This document shows, in pieces, positions 43,947 through 53,795 of a stretch of DNA of 64,000 nucleotides. The number at the start of each line of letters is the position of its first letter. The stretch's first letter is position 1. The notes beneath the pieces are model-generated. The model was not told the origin of the DNA and did no database searches. It saw only the letters and a list, made by a program, of their open reading frames with translations. The translations under genes were made by a program, and so were the position numbers. The stretch is from NCBI RefSeq assembly GCF_947501165.1, contig NZ_CANMUU010000002.1, positions 1,178,001 through 1,242,000 of the forward strand, written 5' to 3'. This DNA is from an uncultured Allomuricauda sp. GTDB lineage: Bacteria > Bacteroidota > Bacteroidia > Flavobacteriales > Flavobacteriaceae.

Positions 43947-46017
43947 AAAAGACCTTGAACACCTAGAGTTATCCCCCGTAGTTAAGTCTGATAAAAAGGT
44001 GACCCAGAGCAATGGGCATTCAAACTTTGGGGCAGGTATACCTCCTTTTCTAAGGGGCCCCTACTCCACCATGTATGTTAGAAGGCCATGGACTATTCGT
44101 CAGTATGCTGGTTTTTCCACAGCGGAAGAAAGTAATGCCTTTTATAGAAGGAATTTGGAAGCGGGTCAGAAGGGACTATCCGTAGCTTTCGACCTTCCCA
44201 CGCATCGCGGTTATGACAGTGACAATGAACGTGTTGTTGGTGATGTAGGTAAAGCAGGTGTAGCCATTGATTCTGTAGAAGACATGAAAATTCTGTTCGA
44301 TGGGATTCCATTGGACAAAATGTCCGTATCCATGACCATGAATGGAGCTGTTTTGCCCGTTATGGCTTTCTATATAGTGGCCGCAGAAGAACAAGGTGTT
44401 TCCATGGAGAAACTTGCCGGAACCATACAGAATGATATTTTAAAAGAATTTATGGTGAGGAACACCTATATCTATCCTCCCATGCCCTCCATGCAAATTG
44501 TAGCGGATATTTTTGAGTTTACGAGCAAGCACATGCCCAAATTCAACAGTATTAGTATTTCAGGTTATCATATGCATGAAGCAGGAGCTCCCGCGGCTAT
44601 GGAATTGGCCTACACTTTAGCTGATGGGATTGAATACATCAAAACAGGGATAAAAGCAGGTCTTCAGATTGACGACTTTGCCCCTAGACTTTCTTTTTTC
44701 TGGGGAATTGGCATGAATCACTTTACTGAAATCGCCAAGATGAGAGCAGGACGAATGCTTTGGGCAAAATTGGTCAAAGAGTTCAGTCCCAAAAATGAAA
44801 AATCATTGATGCTTCGTACCCATAGTCAGACTAGTGGCTGGAGCTTAACGGAGCAAGACCCGTTCAATAATGTGGCCAGAACCACGATTGAAGCTATGGC
44901 AGCAGTATTTGGAGGCACGCAGAGTTTGCATACCAATGCTTTGGATGAGGCCATTGCGCTTCCTACGGATTTTTCTGCACGTATTGCACGTAATACTCAG
45001 ATTTATTTACAACAAGAAACCAATATCACTAAAACAGTGGACCCATGGGCGGGGAGCTACTTGGTAGAAGAATTGACTACGAAAATCGCGGATGAAGCTT
45101 GGGAATTGATCCAAGAAGTTGAAAAATTGGGAGGAATGACCAAAGCTATTGAAGCGGGCATTCCTAAAAAACGTATTGAAGAAGCAGCTGCAAAAAAACA
45201 AGCTAGAATTGACAGCGGTCAGGATACGATTCTTGGGGTGAACAAGTATCAGTTGGAAGATGAAGACGACCTTCAAATATTAGAGGTGAACAATGCCATG
45301 GTACGAAAGCAACAAATAGAACGTCTCGAGCAAATTAAGTCAACTAGAGAGAATTCATCAGTTAAAGAAGTGCTTGCAAAGATTACTGAGGCTTCCGAAA
45401 AAGCGATGAACCAAGATTCTAAGCGTGGAAATTTGTTAGCTTTAGCAGTTGAAGCAGCACGAAAGAGAGCAACTCTTGGCGAAATTAGTGACGCCATGGA
45501 GTCAGCTTTTGGAAGGTACCGTGCTAAAATACAATCATTTACCGGCGTGTACTCCAAAGAAATTAAAAATAACGAAAGTTTTGAGAAAGCCAAAAAAATG
45601 GCTGACGAATTTGCCTCCAATGAAGGAAGGCGACCTCGTATCATGATTGCTAAAATGGGACAAGATGGGCATGATAGAGGTGCAAAAGTAGTTGCTACCG
45701 GCTATGCCGATTTAGGGTTTGATGTGGACATTGGGCCTCTTTTTCAAACCCCAGAAGAAGTGGCTAAACAAGCTGTGGAAAACGACGTTCATATTTTAGG
45801 GGTTTCTTCCTTGGCTGGTGGGCATAAAACCTTGGTTCCGGCAGTTATCAAGGAATTGGCAAACTATGGCCGTGAGGACATTGCCGTTATTGTAGGAGGT
45901 GTTATCCCAAAGCAGGATTACAATAGTTTGTTTGAGAGTGGTGCGGTAGCGGTTTTTGGCCCTGGTACCAAAATCAGCGAAGCCGCTATTGAAATCTTAA
46001 ATATTTTGATGGATTAA
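43939..46017 (+). CDS. mutB: Methylmalonyl-CoA mutase large (catalytic) subunit
   Basis: A 692-residue B12-dependent mutase. The TIM barrel contains [25 protein letters not shown] (as motif), [14 protein letters not shown], the substrate-side [17 protein letters not shown] and [20 protein letters not shown]. The cobalamin domain carries DGHDRG (DxHxxG, with Asp576 and the Co-coordinating His578), [14 protein letters not shown] and GGVIPKQDY. It converts methylmalonyl-CoA to succinyl-CoA, completing propionate use with the divergent carboxylase operon. No meaB/argK GTPase or cobalamin riboswitch is seen next to it. Confidence 0.97.
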   Translation: MSRKDLEHLELSPVVKSDKKVTQSNGHSNFGAGIPPFLRGPYSTMYVRRPWTIRQYAGFSTAEESNAFYRRNLEAGQKGLSVAFDLPTHRGYDSDNERVVGDVGKAGVAIDSVEDMKILFDGIPLDKMSVSMTMNGAVLPVMAFYIVAAEEQGVSMEKLAGTIQNDILKEFMVRNTYIYPPMPSMQIVADIFEFTSKHMPKFNSISISGYHMHEAGAPAAMELAYTLADGIEYIKTGIKAGLQIDDFAPRLSFFWGIGMNHFTEIAKMRAGRMLWAKLVKEFSPKNEKSLMLRTHSQTSGWSLTEQDPFNNVARTTIEAMAAVFGGTQSLHTNALDEAIALPTDFSARIARNTQIYLQQETNITKTVDPWAGSYLVEELTTKIADEAWELIQEVEKLGGMTKAIEAGIPKKRIEEAAAKKQARIDSGQDTILGVNKYQLEDEDDLQILEVNNAMVRKQQIERLEQIKSTRENSSVKEVLAKITEASEKAMNQDSKRGNLLALAVEAARKRATLGEISDAMESAFGRYRAKIQSFTGVYSKEIKNNESFEKAKKMADEFASNEGRRPRIMIAKMGQDGHDRGAKVVATGYADLGFDVDIGPLFQTPEEVAKQAVENDVHILGVSSLAGGHKTLVPAVIKELANYGREDIAVIVGGVIPKQDYNSLFESGAVAVFGPGTKISEAAIEILNILMD

Positions 46018-46106
46018 AGACACTTAACCATCTTATAATTAAAACTTTAACTTTCTTTAACCTCTAATGTTAAGGTTATCCACTTTCTGTTAACAAAATA
46101 CATTTT

Positions 46107-46133
46107 TTGGCATCGCAAATAATCGTATTTTTA
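46107..46133 (+). promoter_or_regulatory. Promoter of the parAB operon
   Basis: TTG (46107-46109, in CATTTTTTGGCATC), a 16-base spacer, and TATTTTTA (46126-46133) end 19 bases before the parA ATG. The upstream box and spacing match those before the AraC gene at 2.1 kb. Confidence 0.45.
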
Positions 46134-46152
46134 GCCCCTAACTTACTTTGAA

Positions 46153-46926
46153 ATGGGCAAAATCATTGCTATTGCCAACCAGAAAGGTGGTGTGGGAAAA
46201 ACCACTACCACGGTTAACTTGGCCGCATCTCTTGGAGTACTTGAAAAAAAAGTATTGCTAATCGATGCTGACCCTCAGGCCAACGCTACTTCCGGTTTGG
46301 GTATAGATGTGGATAGTGTGGAGAAGGGAACTTACCAACTTCTAGAGCATACTTTAGGAGTGAATGATGTGATTTTGGAAACAGATTCCCCCAATGTGGA
46401 TTTAATTCCAGCACATATAGATTTGGTAGCCATTGAGATTGAATTGGTGGACAAGGACAATAGGGAATATATGCTGAAAGAAGCCCTAAGGGACTTGGGC
46501 GACAGGTATGATTATATCCTTATTGATTGTGCACCATCTTTAGGGTTGTTGACCCTAAATGCGCTAACCGCTGCTGATTCTGTAATGATTCCCATACAAT
46601 GCGAATATTTTGCATTGGAAGGCCTTGGAAAATTGTTGAATACCGTGAAAAGTGTTCAGAAAATACACAATAATGATTTGGACATTGAAGGCATGTTATT
46701 GACCATGTACGACTCAAGACTAAGATTGTCCAACCAAGTTGTGGAAGAAGTTAAAAAGCACTTCGCAGATATGGTCTTCGATACGATCATACAAAGAAAT
46801 GTTAGGCTGAGCGAAGCACCCAGTTATGGAGAAAGTATTATTAAATACGATGCGAGCAGTAAGGGTGCTGCAAATTATCTCAACTTGGCCAACGAGATTT
46901 TAAAGAAAAACAAGGAAAAAGTTTAA
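46153..46926 (+). CDS. parA: Chromosome-partitioning ATPase ParA (Soj)
   Basis: A 257-residue deviant Walker A ATPase: KGGVGKTTTTVNLAASLG at residues 11-28, IDADPQANATSGLG with the switch I Asp, and LIDCAPSLGLLTLNAL as Walker B. Length and the ending SLIIKYDASSKGA-type segment (GESIIKYDASSKGAANY) are those of chromosomal Soj proteins that move origins along the nucleoid with ParB. parB starts at the next base. No parS-like palindrome was found by eye in the window. Confidence 0.95.
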   Translation: MGKIIAIANQKGGVGKTTTTVNLAASLGVLEKKVLLIDADPQANATSGLGIDVDSVEKGTYQLLEHTLGVNDVILETDSPNVDLIPAHIDLVAIEIELVDKDNREYMLKEALRDLGDRYDYILIDCAPSLGLLTLNALTAADSVMIPIQCEYFALEGLGKLLNTVKSVQKIHNNDLDIEGMLLTMYDSRLRLSNQVVEEVKKHFADMVFDTIIQRNVRLSEAPSYGESIIKYDASSKGAANYLNLANEILKKNKEKV

Positions 46927-47841
46927 ATGGCGAAAGCAACCAAAAAGCAGGCTTTGGGCAGAGGTCTGTCCGCTCTTTTAAAAGACCCCGATAATGATAT
47001 CCAATCGGTTTCGGACAAAAATGCGGACAAGGTTATTGGCAATGTAGTGGAATTGGACCTTGCAACCATAGATGTAAATCCGTTCCAACCACGCTCCAAT
47101 TTCAATGATGAAGCATTGGAAGAGCTGGCCAGTTCAATCAGGGAATTGGGAATTATCCAACCCATAACGGTACGAAAACTCGATTTCAACAAATACCAGT
47201 TAGTTTCAGGAGAAAGACGTTTCCGTGCTTCCAAAATGGTAGGACTTCAGACTATTCCGGCCTATATCAGAATTGCCAATGACCAAGAGTCGTTGGAAAT
47301 GGCTTTGGTGGAGAATATTCAACGTCAGGATTTAGACCCCATTGAGATTGCACTTTCATATCAACGGTTGATTGACGAAATTAAAATCACCCAAGAAAAA
47401 ATGAGTGATCGTGTAGGAAAAAAACGTTCCACCATCACCAACTATCTCAGACTATTGAAACTTCATCCTATTATCCAAACCGGAATGCGGGATGGTTTTA
47501 TCAGCATGGGGCACGGTCGCGCTTTAATCAATATTGAAAAGAAAAAAGACCAAATAGATTTGTACGAAAATGTGGTTTCCAAAGGCCTCTCTGTACGAGA
47601 AACAGAGCAGTTGGTCAAAGCCTACCAAGAATCCAAAAAAAACCTTTCTTCCAGCGGTACAAGTGTCAAACCCACTAAGGAAATTCCTGGCTACATTTCA
47701 AAAGGTATTGATAGCTTAAAAAATCATCTTTCCGCAAAAGTAGACATCAGTGCTTCAGCGAATGGAAAAGGTAAAATAGTTATTCCCTTTCATTCCAAAG
47801 AAGAATTTCAACGTTTAAGAAAACTTTTGACTGGTGAATAA
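46927..47841 (+). CDS. parB: Chromosome-partitioning protein ParB (Spo0J)
   Basis: A 304-residue protein with the ParB N-terminal CTPase/HTH layout: LGRGLSALL at the start, NPFQPRSNFNDEALEELASSI, the GERRFRASKMVGL arginine patch (box II), VENIQRQDLDPIEIALSYQRLID, and an HTH (TQEKMSDRVGKKRSTITNYL). The C-terminal dimerisation segment is HSKEEFQRLRKLL. It binds parS sites and works with ParA. Its last 8 bases overlap the DUF5683 gene. Confidence 0.95.
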   Translation: MAKATKKQALGRGLSALLKDPDNDIQSVSDKNADKVIGNVVELDLATIDVNPFQPRSNFNDEALEELASSIRELGIIQPITVRKLDFNKYQLVSGERRFRASKMVGLQTIPAYIRIANDQESLEMALVENIQRQDLDPIEIALSYQRLIDEIKITQEKMSDRVGKKRSTITNYLRLLKLHPIIQTGMRDGFISMGHGRALINIEKKKDQIDLYENVVSKGLSVRETEQLVKAYQESKKNLSSSGTSVKPTKEIPGYISKGIDSLKNHLSAKVDISASANGKGKIVIPFHSKEEFQRLRKLLTGE

Positions 47842-48475
47842 GTCTTTTTTCTTCCTGCTTTTTTTCACCTTGACTTTCAACGCACTTTTTGCCCAAGAAG
47901 AAGGTGAGACTGAGCTTGAACCAACAGCAGTAGACTCATTAGCTCAACAATTGGAGGGTCAAGGAGTGGTCATTCAAGAGGTGACCTATGTCAAGGAAAG
48001 AACAAATCCATTGGCTCCAAGCAAAGCTGCCTTTTACTCCGCTGTTCTCCCAGGATTGGGTCAACTTTACAATAAAAGAGGTGCTTGGTGGAAAATACCG
48101 GTAATTTATGGGGGGCTAGCCACGGGAGTAAGCCTTTATACCTTTAACAACGATGAATTTCAAAGAGCTAGAACTGCCTTTAAAAGGAGATTGGCCGGTT
48201 TTACGGACGATGAGTTCTTTGGAGATGGTGAAAGCCCGGCAATTTCAAATGAAGCCCTTCAAAGTGTACAAGAGAATGTTCAACGCACCCGCGATTTATG
48301 GCTTGTATTGACCATTGTTTGGTATTCCCTAAATATTATTGAAGCTAATGTTACCGCACATCTGGCCCAGTACAATGTCAGTACACAGTTAAGTTTTGAT
48401 TTCCAACCCTATTTGGAATTGAACCCCGTCACCAATGACCCAAACTATGGCATGGCTCTGGTGCTTAAATTTTGA
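47834..48475 (+). CDS. DUF5683 domain membrane protein
   Basis: A 213-residue exported protein that starts with GTG inside the parB tail (an ATG-less start supported by the signal peptide SFFFLLFFTLTFNALFAQE). The DUF5683 core PSKAAFYSAVLPGLGQLYNKRGAWWKIPV (given by its halves) is followed by a hydrophobic stretch and DLWLVLTIVWYSLNIIEANV near the C-terminus. The function is unknown; the placement behind parAB and before dapB and lepB is common in flavobacteria. Confidence 0.88.
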   Translation: MNKSFFFLLFFTLTFNALFAQEEGETELEPTAVDSLAQQLEGQGVVIQEVTYVKERTNPLAPSKAAFYSAVLPGLGQLYNKRGAWWKIPVIYGGLATGVSLYTFNNDEFQRARTAFKRRLAGFTDDEFFGDGESPAISNEALQSVQENVQRTRDLWLVLTIVWYSLNIIEANVTAHLAQYNVSTQLSFDFQPYLELNPVTNDPNYGMALVLKF

Positions 48476-48478
48476 ATC

Positions 48479-49180
48479 ATGAGAATAGGTCTTTTCGGTT
48501 ATGGAAAAATGGGCAAGATGATAGAAGGTCTTGCCATTGAAAGGGGCCACAGCATTTCCGCTAAAATTGATGTGGAACATAAGGCCATTGATTTCGCCTC
48601 CTTTGATATAGCGATTGATTTTAGCACGCCAGATTCAGCCTTTAAAAATATTACCTCTTGTTTTGAACATGGCATACCCGTTATTTCTGGAACTACGGGA
48701 TGGTTACAAAATTTTGACAAGGCCGTATCTATCTGTAAACAAAACAATACTGGTTTTATATACGCCTCAAACTTTAGTTTGGGAGTAAATATCTTTTTTG
48801 AGTTGAATGCACAATTGGCCAAAATGATGGCTAAACTGGAGCAATACAAGATTTCCATGGAAGAGATACATCACACCCAAAAAGTGGATGCTCCCAGTGG
48901 TACGGCGATAACCCTTGCCGAAGGAATCTTAGCCAATACCCCTTATAAAGATTGGAAACTTAATGAAGGTGGAGAAAATACGATATCCATACATTCCAAA
49001 AGGGAGGGCAATGTTCCTGGAACACATATCATTGATTACAACAGCATGGTGGATAGCATTGAAATAAAGCACACGGCGCATAATAGAAAAGGTTTTGCTC
49101 TGGGAGCGGTACTGGCAGCTGAGTGGTTGGTTGAAAAAAAAGGAGTATATACTATGAAAGATGTGCTTAATTTGAGTTAA
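48479..49180 (+). CDS. dapB: 4-hydroxy-tetrahydrodipicolinate reductase
   Basis: A 233-residue enzyme of lysine/diaminopimelate synthesis that reduces the DapA product with NAD(P)H. It has the Rossmann loop GLFGYGKMGKMIEGL, DFSTPDS, SGTTGWL and NFSLGVNIFFELN. The catalytic segment is EEIHHTQKVDAPSGTA with paired His and Lys. Slightly shorter than the E. coli form (273), as is usual in Bacteroidetes. It follows DUF5683 by 3 bases and is probably in the parAB operon. Confidence 0.95.
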   Translation: MRIGLFGYGKMGKMIEGLAIERGHSISAKIDVEHKAIDFASFDIAIDFSTPDSAFKNITSCFEHGIPVISGTTGWLQNFDKAVSICKQNNTGFIYASNFSLGVNIFFELNAQLAKMMAKLEQYKISMEEIHHTQKVDAPSGTAITLAEGILANTPYKDWKLNEGGENTISIHSKREGNVPGTHIIDYNSMVDSIEIKHTAHNRKGFALGAVLAAEWLVEKKGVYTMKDVLNLS

Positions 49181-49227
49181 AACCGTAACATTTTGCGGGA
49201 AACTAGGTCTAAGAAACAAAACAGTTT

Positions 49228-50970
49228 ATGAACGGTACACAGTGGTTGGTTTTTATTTTGATAATTCAGGTCATTCATTTTTTAGGGACTTGGAAACTGT
49301 ATGTAAAAGCTGGCAGAAAAGCATGGGAAGCTGCAATCCCCGTCTATAATGGAGTGATTTTGATGAAAATCATCAATAGACCTTGGTGGTGGGTTTTACT
49401 TTTGTTTATTCCTATTATCAATCTATTGATGTTTCCTGTAGTTTGGGTAGAGACCATACGAAGTTTTGGAAAGAACAAAATTTGGGATACTTGGTTGGCT
49501 ATACTGACACTTGGTTTCTACATCTACTATATAAATTATATTGAAGATGTCACTTATATAGTAGACCGAAGTCTCAAACCAAGAACAGGTCTTGGGGAAT
49601 GGGTCAGTTCTATAGTATTCGCTATTGTTGCTGCTACTTTTGTACATACCTATTTTATACAACCTTATGTAATTCCAACACCATCTTTGGAGAGAACTCT
49701 TAGGGTTGGTGACTTTCTGTTTGTAAGCAAGTTCCATTATGGAGCAAGGGTCCCAATGACTACTTTAGCGGCCCCTATGGTTCATGACACCATTCCTGGC
49801 CTAAAAAAACGGTCATATTTGGCCGATGTAAACCCTGAAACCCACAAGGATTCATGGATAAACAAATTGCAGTTACCTTATCTACGACTCCCCGGATTTC
49901 AAGAAGTAAAAAAGAATGATATTGTAGTTTTTAGTTTGCCATCAGATACCTTGTATCAATTCTTTAAAGCGGAAAAAGCCGTAAAAAAACCTATTGACAA
50001 GAAATCCAATTATGTAAAACGCTGTGTGGGAACTCCTGGCGATTCTTTGGCGGTTATTGATGGTTTTGTTCATATCAACGGAGAAAAATTTCAACTTTCT
50101 GATCGGGCCAAAGTAATGTACGATTATACCATCTATTCCAAGAAGGGTGTATCAAGCAGATATTTGGCGGAAGTAGATGCGATGGATTACACGCGGAAGT
50201 ATTTAACCGATGTTTTGAATCCTAACCAGTATGAGGCTTTATCACCTTATATTTTGGGTGCCTATAAAAACCAAAGTGGGACTTTTGAAATCATAACCCA
50301 AGAAAAAGGAATTCCCACGGAGGTTATCAGGCAACTGCGTTTAGCGCTAACCGAGGAAAAGCCTTTGGCGCGTATTGCAAACATGACGGACGAGATGGTA
50401 TCGCAATTGCGTTCCAACCCTGCGATTGATTCGGTCATAAGAACCAACGAAGAAAAAGGGGTATATAGTGGTGCGTTCCCTCAAAAACCAAACTTTTATC
50501 CCTGGAACGTAGATAATTTTGGCCCTATTTATCTGCCGGAACGTGGGGCTACCGTTAAGATAGACTATAAAACCATTCCGCTCTACAAGAAAATCATACG
50601 CGATTACGAATACAACGATGTCAAAGTAGATGGAAACACGGTTTATATTAATGGAGAAGTAGCTGACTCTTATACCTTCAAACAAGATTATTATTGGATG
50701 ATGGGTGACAATCGTGACCATTCTGAGGATAGTAGAACTTGGGGATATGTTCCTGCCAACCATATTGTGGGGAAACCCGTTTTTCTATGGATGAGTTTTG
50801 ACAATTTCAATGATGGTATCTTTAACTGGCGCCCCAGGGGAGAACGTATCTTCACCACAGTTGGTGGCAGTGGAGAACCTGTCTCCTACAGATGGTATTT
50901 CTTGGCTGCCGTTATCGGCTGGTTTGTTTTCGACTTTTTCAGAAAACGAAAAAAGAAAAAGAATACTTGA
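49228..50970 (+). CDS. lepB: Signal peptidase I with N-terminal DUF5684-like membrane domain
   Basis: A 580-residue S26 peptidase, much longer than the ~320 of E. coli. The N-terminal ~115 residues form three to four hydrophobic helices of the DUF5684 type (WEAAIPVYNGVILMKII, WWWVLLLFIPIINLLMFPV). The catalytic Ser153 lies in PTPSLERTLRVGDFLFVSK, and the base Lys264 in YVKRCVGTPGDSL. A large insert of about 200 residues separates box D from the final box E (YYWMMGDNRDHSEDSRTWGYVP). A C-terminal helix (WYFLAAVIGWFVFDFF) anchors the end. It removes signal peptides outside the membrane. The WbqC start overlaps its stop. Confidence 0.93.
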   Translation: MNGTQWLVFILIIQVIHFLGTWKLYVKAGRKAWEAAIPVYNGVILMKIINRPWWWVLLLFIPIINLLMFPVVWVETIRSFGKNKIWDTWLAILTLGFYIYYINYIEDVTYIVDRSLKPRTGLGEWVSSIVFAIVAATFVHTYFIQPYVIPTPSLERTLRVGDFLFVSKFHYGARVPMTTLAAPMVHDTIPGLKKRSYLADVNPETHKDSWINKLQLPYLRLPGFQEVKKNDIVVFSLPSDTLYQFFKAEKAVKKPIDKKSNYVKRCVGTPGDSLAVIDGFVHINGEKFQLSDRAKVMYDYTIYSKKGVSSRYLAEVDAMDYTRKYLTDVLNPNQYEALSPYILGAYKNQSGTFEIITQEKGIPTEVIRQLRLALTEEKPLARIANMTDEMVSQLRSNPAIDSVIRTNEEKGVYSGAFPQKPNFYPWNVDNFGPIYLPERGATVKIDYKTIPLYKKIIRDYEYNDVKVDGNTVYINGEVADSYTFKQDYYWMMGDNRDHSEDSRTWGYVPANHIVGKPVFLWMSFDNFNDGIFNWRPRGERIFTTVGGSGEPVSYRWYFLAAVIGWFVFDFFRKRKKKKNT

Positions 50971-51593
50971 GCGTAGTACTACATCCTACTTATTTTCCGA
51001 GTATTGCCACATTTGCGGTAATTGCTCAAAAGGAGATTGTTTGGGAAACATTTGATAATTTTCAGAAACAAACCTATAGAAACAGATGCTATATCGCTAC
51101 CGACCAAGGGAAACACATGATGAATGTTCCCATAAAACATGTGGGCGGTAAAGAGGGTAGGCAGTTATACTCGGATGTAGTTTTGGACCATAGTATGCCT
51201 TGGCTTAAGCAGCACTGGAGAACTTTAGAAACCGCGTATCGTACCTCTCCATATTTTGAGTTTTACGAGGATGACATTGGACCTTTGTATGAAAAAGAGG
51301 AAGAACTCCTTTTCAATTTCAACCTGAAAACAATTGAGACTATTCTAGAATGTCTAGGAATAGAGAAAGAATTTAGAACTACCTCAAAGTATTCTACCCA
51401 ATTGGAAAACTCGTTGGATGGCAGATTTTTGGTTGAGGCTAAAAAAAGTATTAAGATTTCGCATCAAGAATACGAACAGGTATTTGGAGACAGGCATGGA
51501 TTTATTGGTAATCTGAGTATTTTGGACTTACTCTTTAATGAAGGGCCAAATACCATGGATTACCTTCTAAACCAATCTTTGGAATTTTTGTAA
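50967..51593 (+). CDS. WbqC family protein
   Basis: The TTG at 50967 is chosen as start: it overlaps the lepB stop as TTGA and begins the family's opening (SVVLHPTYFPSIATFAVIAQ), giving 208 residues. The ATG at 50892 would add 25 residues that overlap lepB and do not match. Further family motifs are YRNRCYIA, MNVPIKHVG, and HWRTLETAYRTSPYFEFYEDD. WbqC-like proteins are found in polysaccharide gene clusters; the reaction is unknown. The following DUF6122 gene begins at its stop. Confidence 0.9.
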   Translation: MSVVLHPTYFPSIATFAVIAQKEIVWETFDNFQKQTYRNRCYIATDQGKHMMNVPIKHVGGKEGRQLYSDVVLDHSMPWLKQHWRTLETAYRTSPYFEFYEDDIGPLYEKEEELLFNFNLKTIETILECLGIEKEFRTTSKYSTQLENSLDGRFLVEAKKSIKISHQEYEQVFGDRHGFIGNLSILDLLFNEGPNTMDYLLNQSLEFL

Positions 51594-51916
51594 TGCTTCG
51601 TTTTACATTACATTACGGTATACACTTTATTGTTCCCATACTAATTGGGTATGGTTTGTTTAAAGAAAATAGACTGAAAATCACAATAATTTTGCTTTTA
51701 GGTATTTTAATAGACTTGGACCATCTGTTAGCCTCGCCAATCTTTGATGCCAATAGATGCAGTATAGGGTTTCATCCTTTGCACAGCGTTTGGGCAATTA
51801 TGATTTATGCGTTATTGCCTTTCTTCCCAAAGACGCGAATTTTAGGGTTAGCACTACTTATTCACATAACTGCAGATACGGTGGATTGTTTATGGGTTGG
51901 TGGTTTTTCTTCTTAA
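51593..51916 (+). CDS. DUF6122 small membrane protein
   Basis: A 107-residue protein with about four hydrophobic helices. The conserved polar pattern HYGIHFIVP, LIDLDHLLASPIFDANRCSIGFHPLH (in halves) and LIHITADTVDCLW resembles the metal-dependent membrane hydrolase-like DUF6122 family, with His/Asp residues placed at helix ends. No reaction is known. Its last 27 bases overlap tail to tail with the exonuclease gene on the other strand. Confidence 0.85.
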   Translation: MLRFTLHYGIHFIVPILIGYGLFKENRLKITIILLLGILIDLDHLLASPIFDANRCSIGFHPLHSVWAIMIYALLPFFPKTRILGLALLIHITADTVDCLWVGGFSS

Positions 51917-52909
51917 GGTAGCCTTTACCGGATAGTGATCGGATAGCTTCACCTTATAATTTTTATGCTCAATTACTTCAAAGGAAGAATCTGGAAAAAT
52001 ATAATCGATTCGAAGAGGTAATCTGAATAAACTATACGTCTTTCCAAAACCAGACCCTTGTTCGAAAAAAGTGTCTTGTAAATCACCACGAAGCCGTTTA
52101 TATACGTTGGAAAACTGCGTGTTATTCATATCTCCACATACCACATAGGGATAGGGACAGGAGTTCCTATGCTTATCAAAAATCTTAGCCTGTTCCAGCT
52201 GCTTATCAAAAGTCTTCACAAGACGTTTATAATTTTTTTCTGATTCCTTTTCGGAAAAAGACTTTCTTGAAGGAACAATGTTGAAGGATTGTAGGTGGAT
52301 ATTATAAACTCGAATTGTATCCTTTGCTATCAAAATATCAGCATAAATGATATTATTTGGTGTTTTAGGCAAATCAAGGGATCCTTCTGAAACAATAGGA
52401 TATTTCGAAAAAATTGCCTGTGCTGTTCTAGGCTTTGATTTTATATAAGGTGTAACACTTTTGTAAGTATAGGATAACAATTGATTAGTATAAATCCTAT
52501 GATGCTCTTGAAGACATAGAACATCAGGATTTTCATTCTTTACAAATTCAACAATCTTATCTCCAATATTTGAATCTTTTATCCAACCATACCTATTAAA
52601 TCCCCAAGCATTAAAGGTCATTATTTCCAAATCACTCGATTCCTTTTGCTTTTCTTCATTTAGGAATGCATAAAAAGAGCCGAAAAAAAGGTATCCTATC
52701 AAAAGGCTCGTTAGTGGTAATATCAACTTTCTTGATTTTTTGAAAACCCAAAGAATCAAAAATATTAGGTTTATCAAAAACAATAAGGGAACAAATAAGC
52801 TGAAGATTGAAAAAACAGGAAAGCTCTCAATATTGAAATAATACGAAAGCGACAAGACCAACAAAAGTCCTGAAAAAAGTAAGTTGACAAAGAACAAAAA
52901 CTTGGTCAT
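51890..52909 (-). CDS. Endonuclease/exonuclease/phosphatase family protein with N-terminal membrane segments
   Basis: The ATG at complement 52909 is preferred to that at 52921 because hydrophobic residues start there; product 339 residues. Two or three N-terminal transmembrane helices (FLFFVNLLFSGLLLVLSL, IFSLFVPLLFLINLIFLILW) are followed by the EEP domain: IMTFNAWGFNRYG, VLCLQEHHRIY (Glu metal ligand), VYNIHLQSFN, VVCGDMNNTQFS (Asp/Asn) and LRIDYIFPDSS, with LSDHYPVKATL (Asp-His). This is the Mg-dependent nuclease/phosphodiesterase fold at the membrane; the substrate is unknown. The rhomboid gene pair lies just upstream. Confidence 0.88.
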   Translation of the reverse strand: MTKFLFFVNLLFSGLLLVLSLSYYFNIESFPVFSIFSLFVPLLFLINLIFLILWVFKKSRKLILPLTSLLIGYLFFGSFYAFLNEEKQKESSDLEIMTFNAWGFNRYGWIKDSNIGDKIVEFVKNENPDVLCLQEHHRIYTNQLLSYTYKSVTPYIKSKPRTAQAIFSKYPIVSEGSLDLPKTPNNIIYADILIAKDTIRVYNIHLQSFNIVPSRKSFSEKESEKNYKRLVKTFDKQLEQAKIFDKHRNSCPYPYVVCGDMNNTQFSNVYKRLRGDLQDTFFEQGSGFGKTYSLFRLPLRIDYIFPDSSFEVIEHKNYKVKLSDHYPVKATLRRKTTNP

Positions 52910-52930
52910 AATAAAGGACATAGTTATTGG

Positions 52931-53794
52931 CTACTCTTCTTTACCAGCTTTGAACAAAAAGTCTTTTTCTGCCTTAGATAGACTTTCATAACCTGATTTA
53001 CTTATTTTATCCAAAATGGCATCTACCTTTCGTTGTCGGGCTTCCTTATCATAGTCAAAATTTCCCTTTTTGGGGCCACCTTTTTTATACACCGTTTTAA
53101 GGGGCCCTTTTCTTTCTCTTTTCTTAAACATAGTACCCAAACCATTGAGCATTTTGGTAAAACCTGACCCAATATCCTTTCCGTTCAATAGCTGTCTTGC
53201 ATAAACATAGCCTAAAAGTGCGCCGCCTAGGTGAGCCAACCTTCCTCCAACATTTCCGCCATACGGTATTTGTATAAGGTCTATCAAAACAAAGAAGACT
53301 CCAACATACCATAGTTTTACATTGAAAAAAATAACCCGAACTTCTTGATTGGGAATATACGCACAGATGAATATCAATACCGCGGTGACCCCCGCAGAGG
53401 CTCCTATCAACGCTGTGTTAGTATTTAACAAAGTAGGGAATATGTTATAGCTCGATAGAAAAACAAGCCCACCGACAATCACTCCCAAAAAGTAAACGGC
53501 AATAAACCTTTGGTTATCGAATAGATTTAAGAAAATACGTCCTGTAAAATAAAGCATGAGCATGTTCCAGAAAATATGCCCCAATCCCGCATGAAAAAAA
53601 GAATAGGTTATAAGGGACCATGGTTGACCCAAAAACTCTCCCAACGCCTTGGGCAAATGAAACCATTCTGATACTGATGTACCCAAAAGAGCCAAAGCCA
53701 AGCCGTTCAATATAAACACGAGTACATTGACCACTATGAGTTTTTCAGCTATGTTCAGCCTAGCAAAGTTGTATTGCAATCCTCCATTTGCCAT
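52931..53794 (-). CDS. Rhomboid family intramembrane serine protease (longer paralogue)
   Basis: A 287-residue membrane protein with about six helices. The catalytic Ser is in TALIGASAGVTAV and the His in RLAHLGGALLGYVYA; HIFWNMLMLYFTGRIF is the oxyanion/HxxxN helix region. The last ~85 residues form a soluble, basic tail (KKRERKGPLKTVYKKGG, then EARQRKVDAILDKISKSGYE) of a kind common in Bacteroidetes rhomboids. It begins one base after the shorter rhomboid gene, suggesting duplication and possibly joint action. Confidence 0.93.
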   Translation of the reverse strand: MANGGLQYNFARLNIAEKLIVVNVLVFILNGLALALLGTSVSEWFHLPKALGEFLGQPWSLITYSFFHAGLGHIFWNMLMLYFTGRIFLNLFDNQRFIAVYFLGVIVGGLVFLSSYNIFPTLLNTNTALIGASAGVTAVLIFICAYIPNQEVRVIFFNVKLWYVGVFFVLIDLIQIPYGGNVGGRLAHLGGALLGYVYARQLLNGKDIGSGFTKMLNGLGTMFKKRERKGPLKTVYKKGGPKKGNFDYDKEARQRKVDAILDKISKSGYESLSKAEKDFLFKAGKEE

Positions 53795-53795
53795 A

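Noticed and set aside
42573..46017. Cobalamin riboswitch for the mutase genes
   Set aside because: No B12-box-like sequence or long structured leader was seen; the operon begins with udk after a short leader.
46070..46085. TTATCCACT before parA as a DnaA box and sign of the origin
   Set aside because: It is a single near-match (last base differs) with no cluster of further boxes and no dnaA gene in the window.
50892..50966. Upstream ATG start for the WbqC gene
   Set aside because: The extra 25 residues overlap lepB and do not match the family start, whereas the TTG at 50967 couples neatly to the lepB stop.
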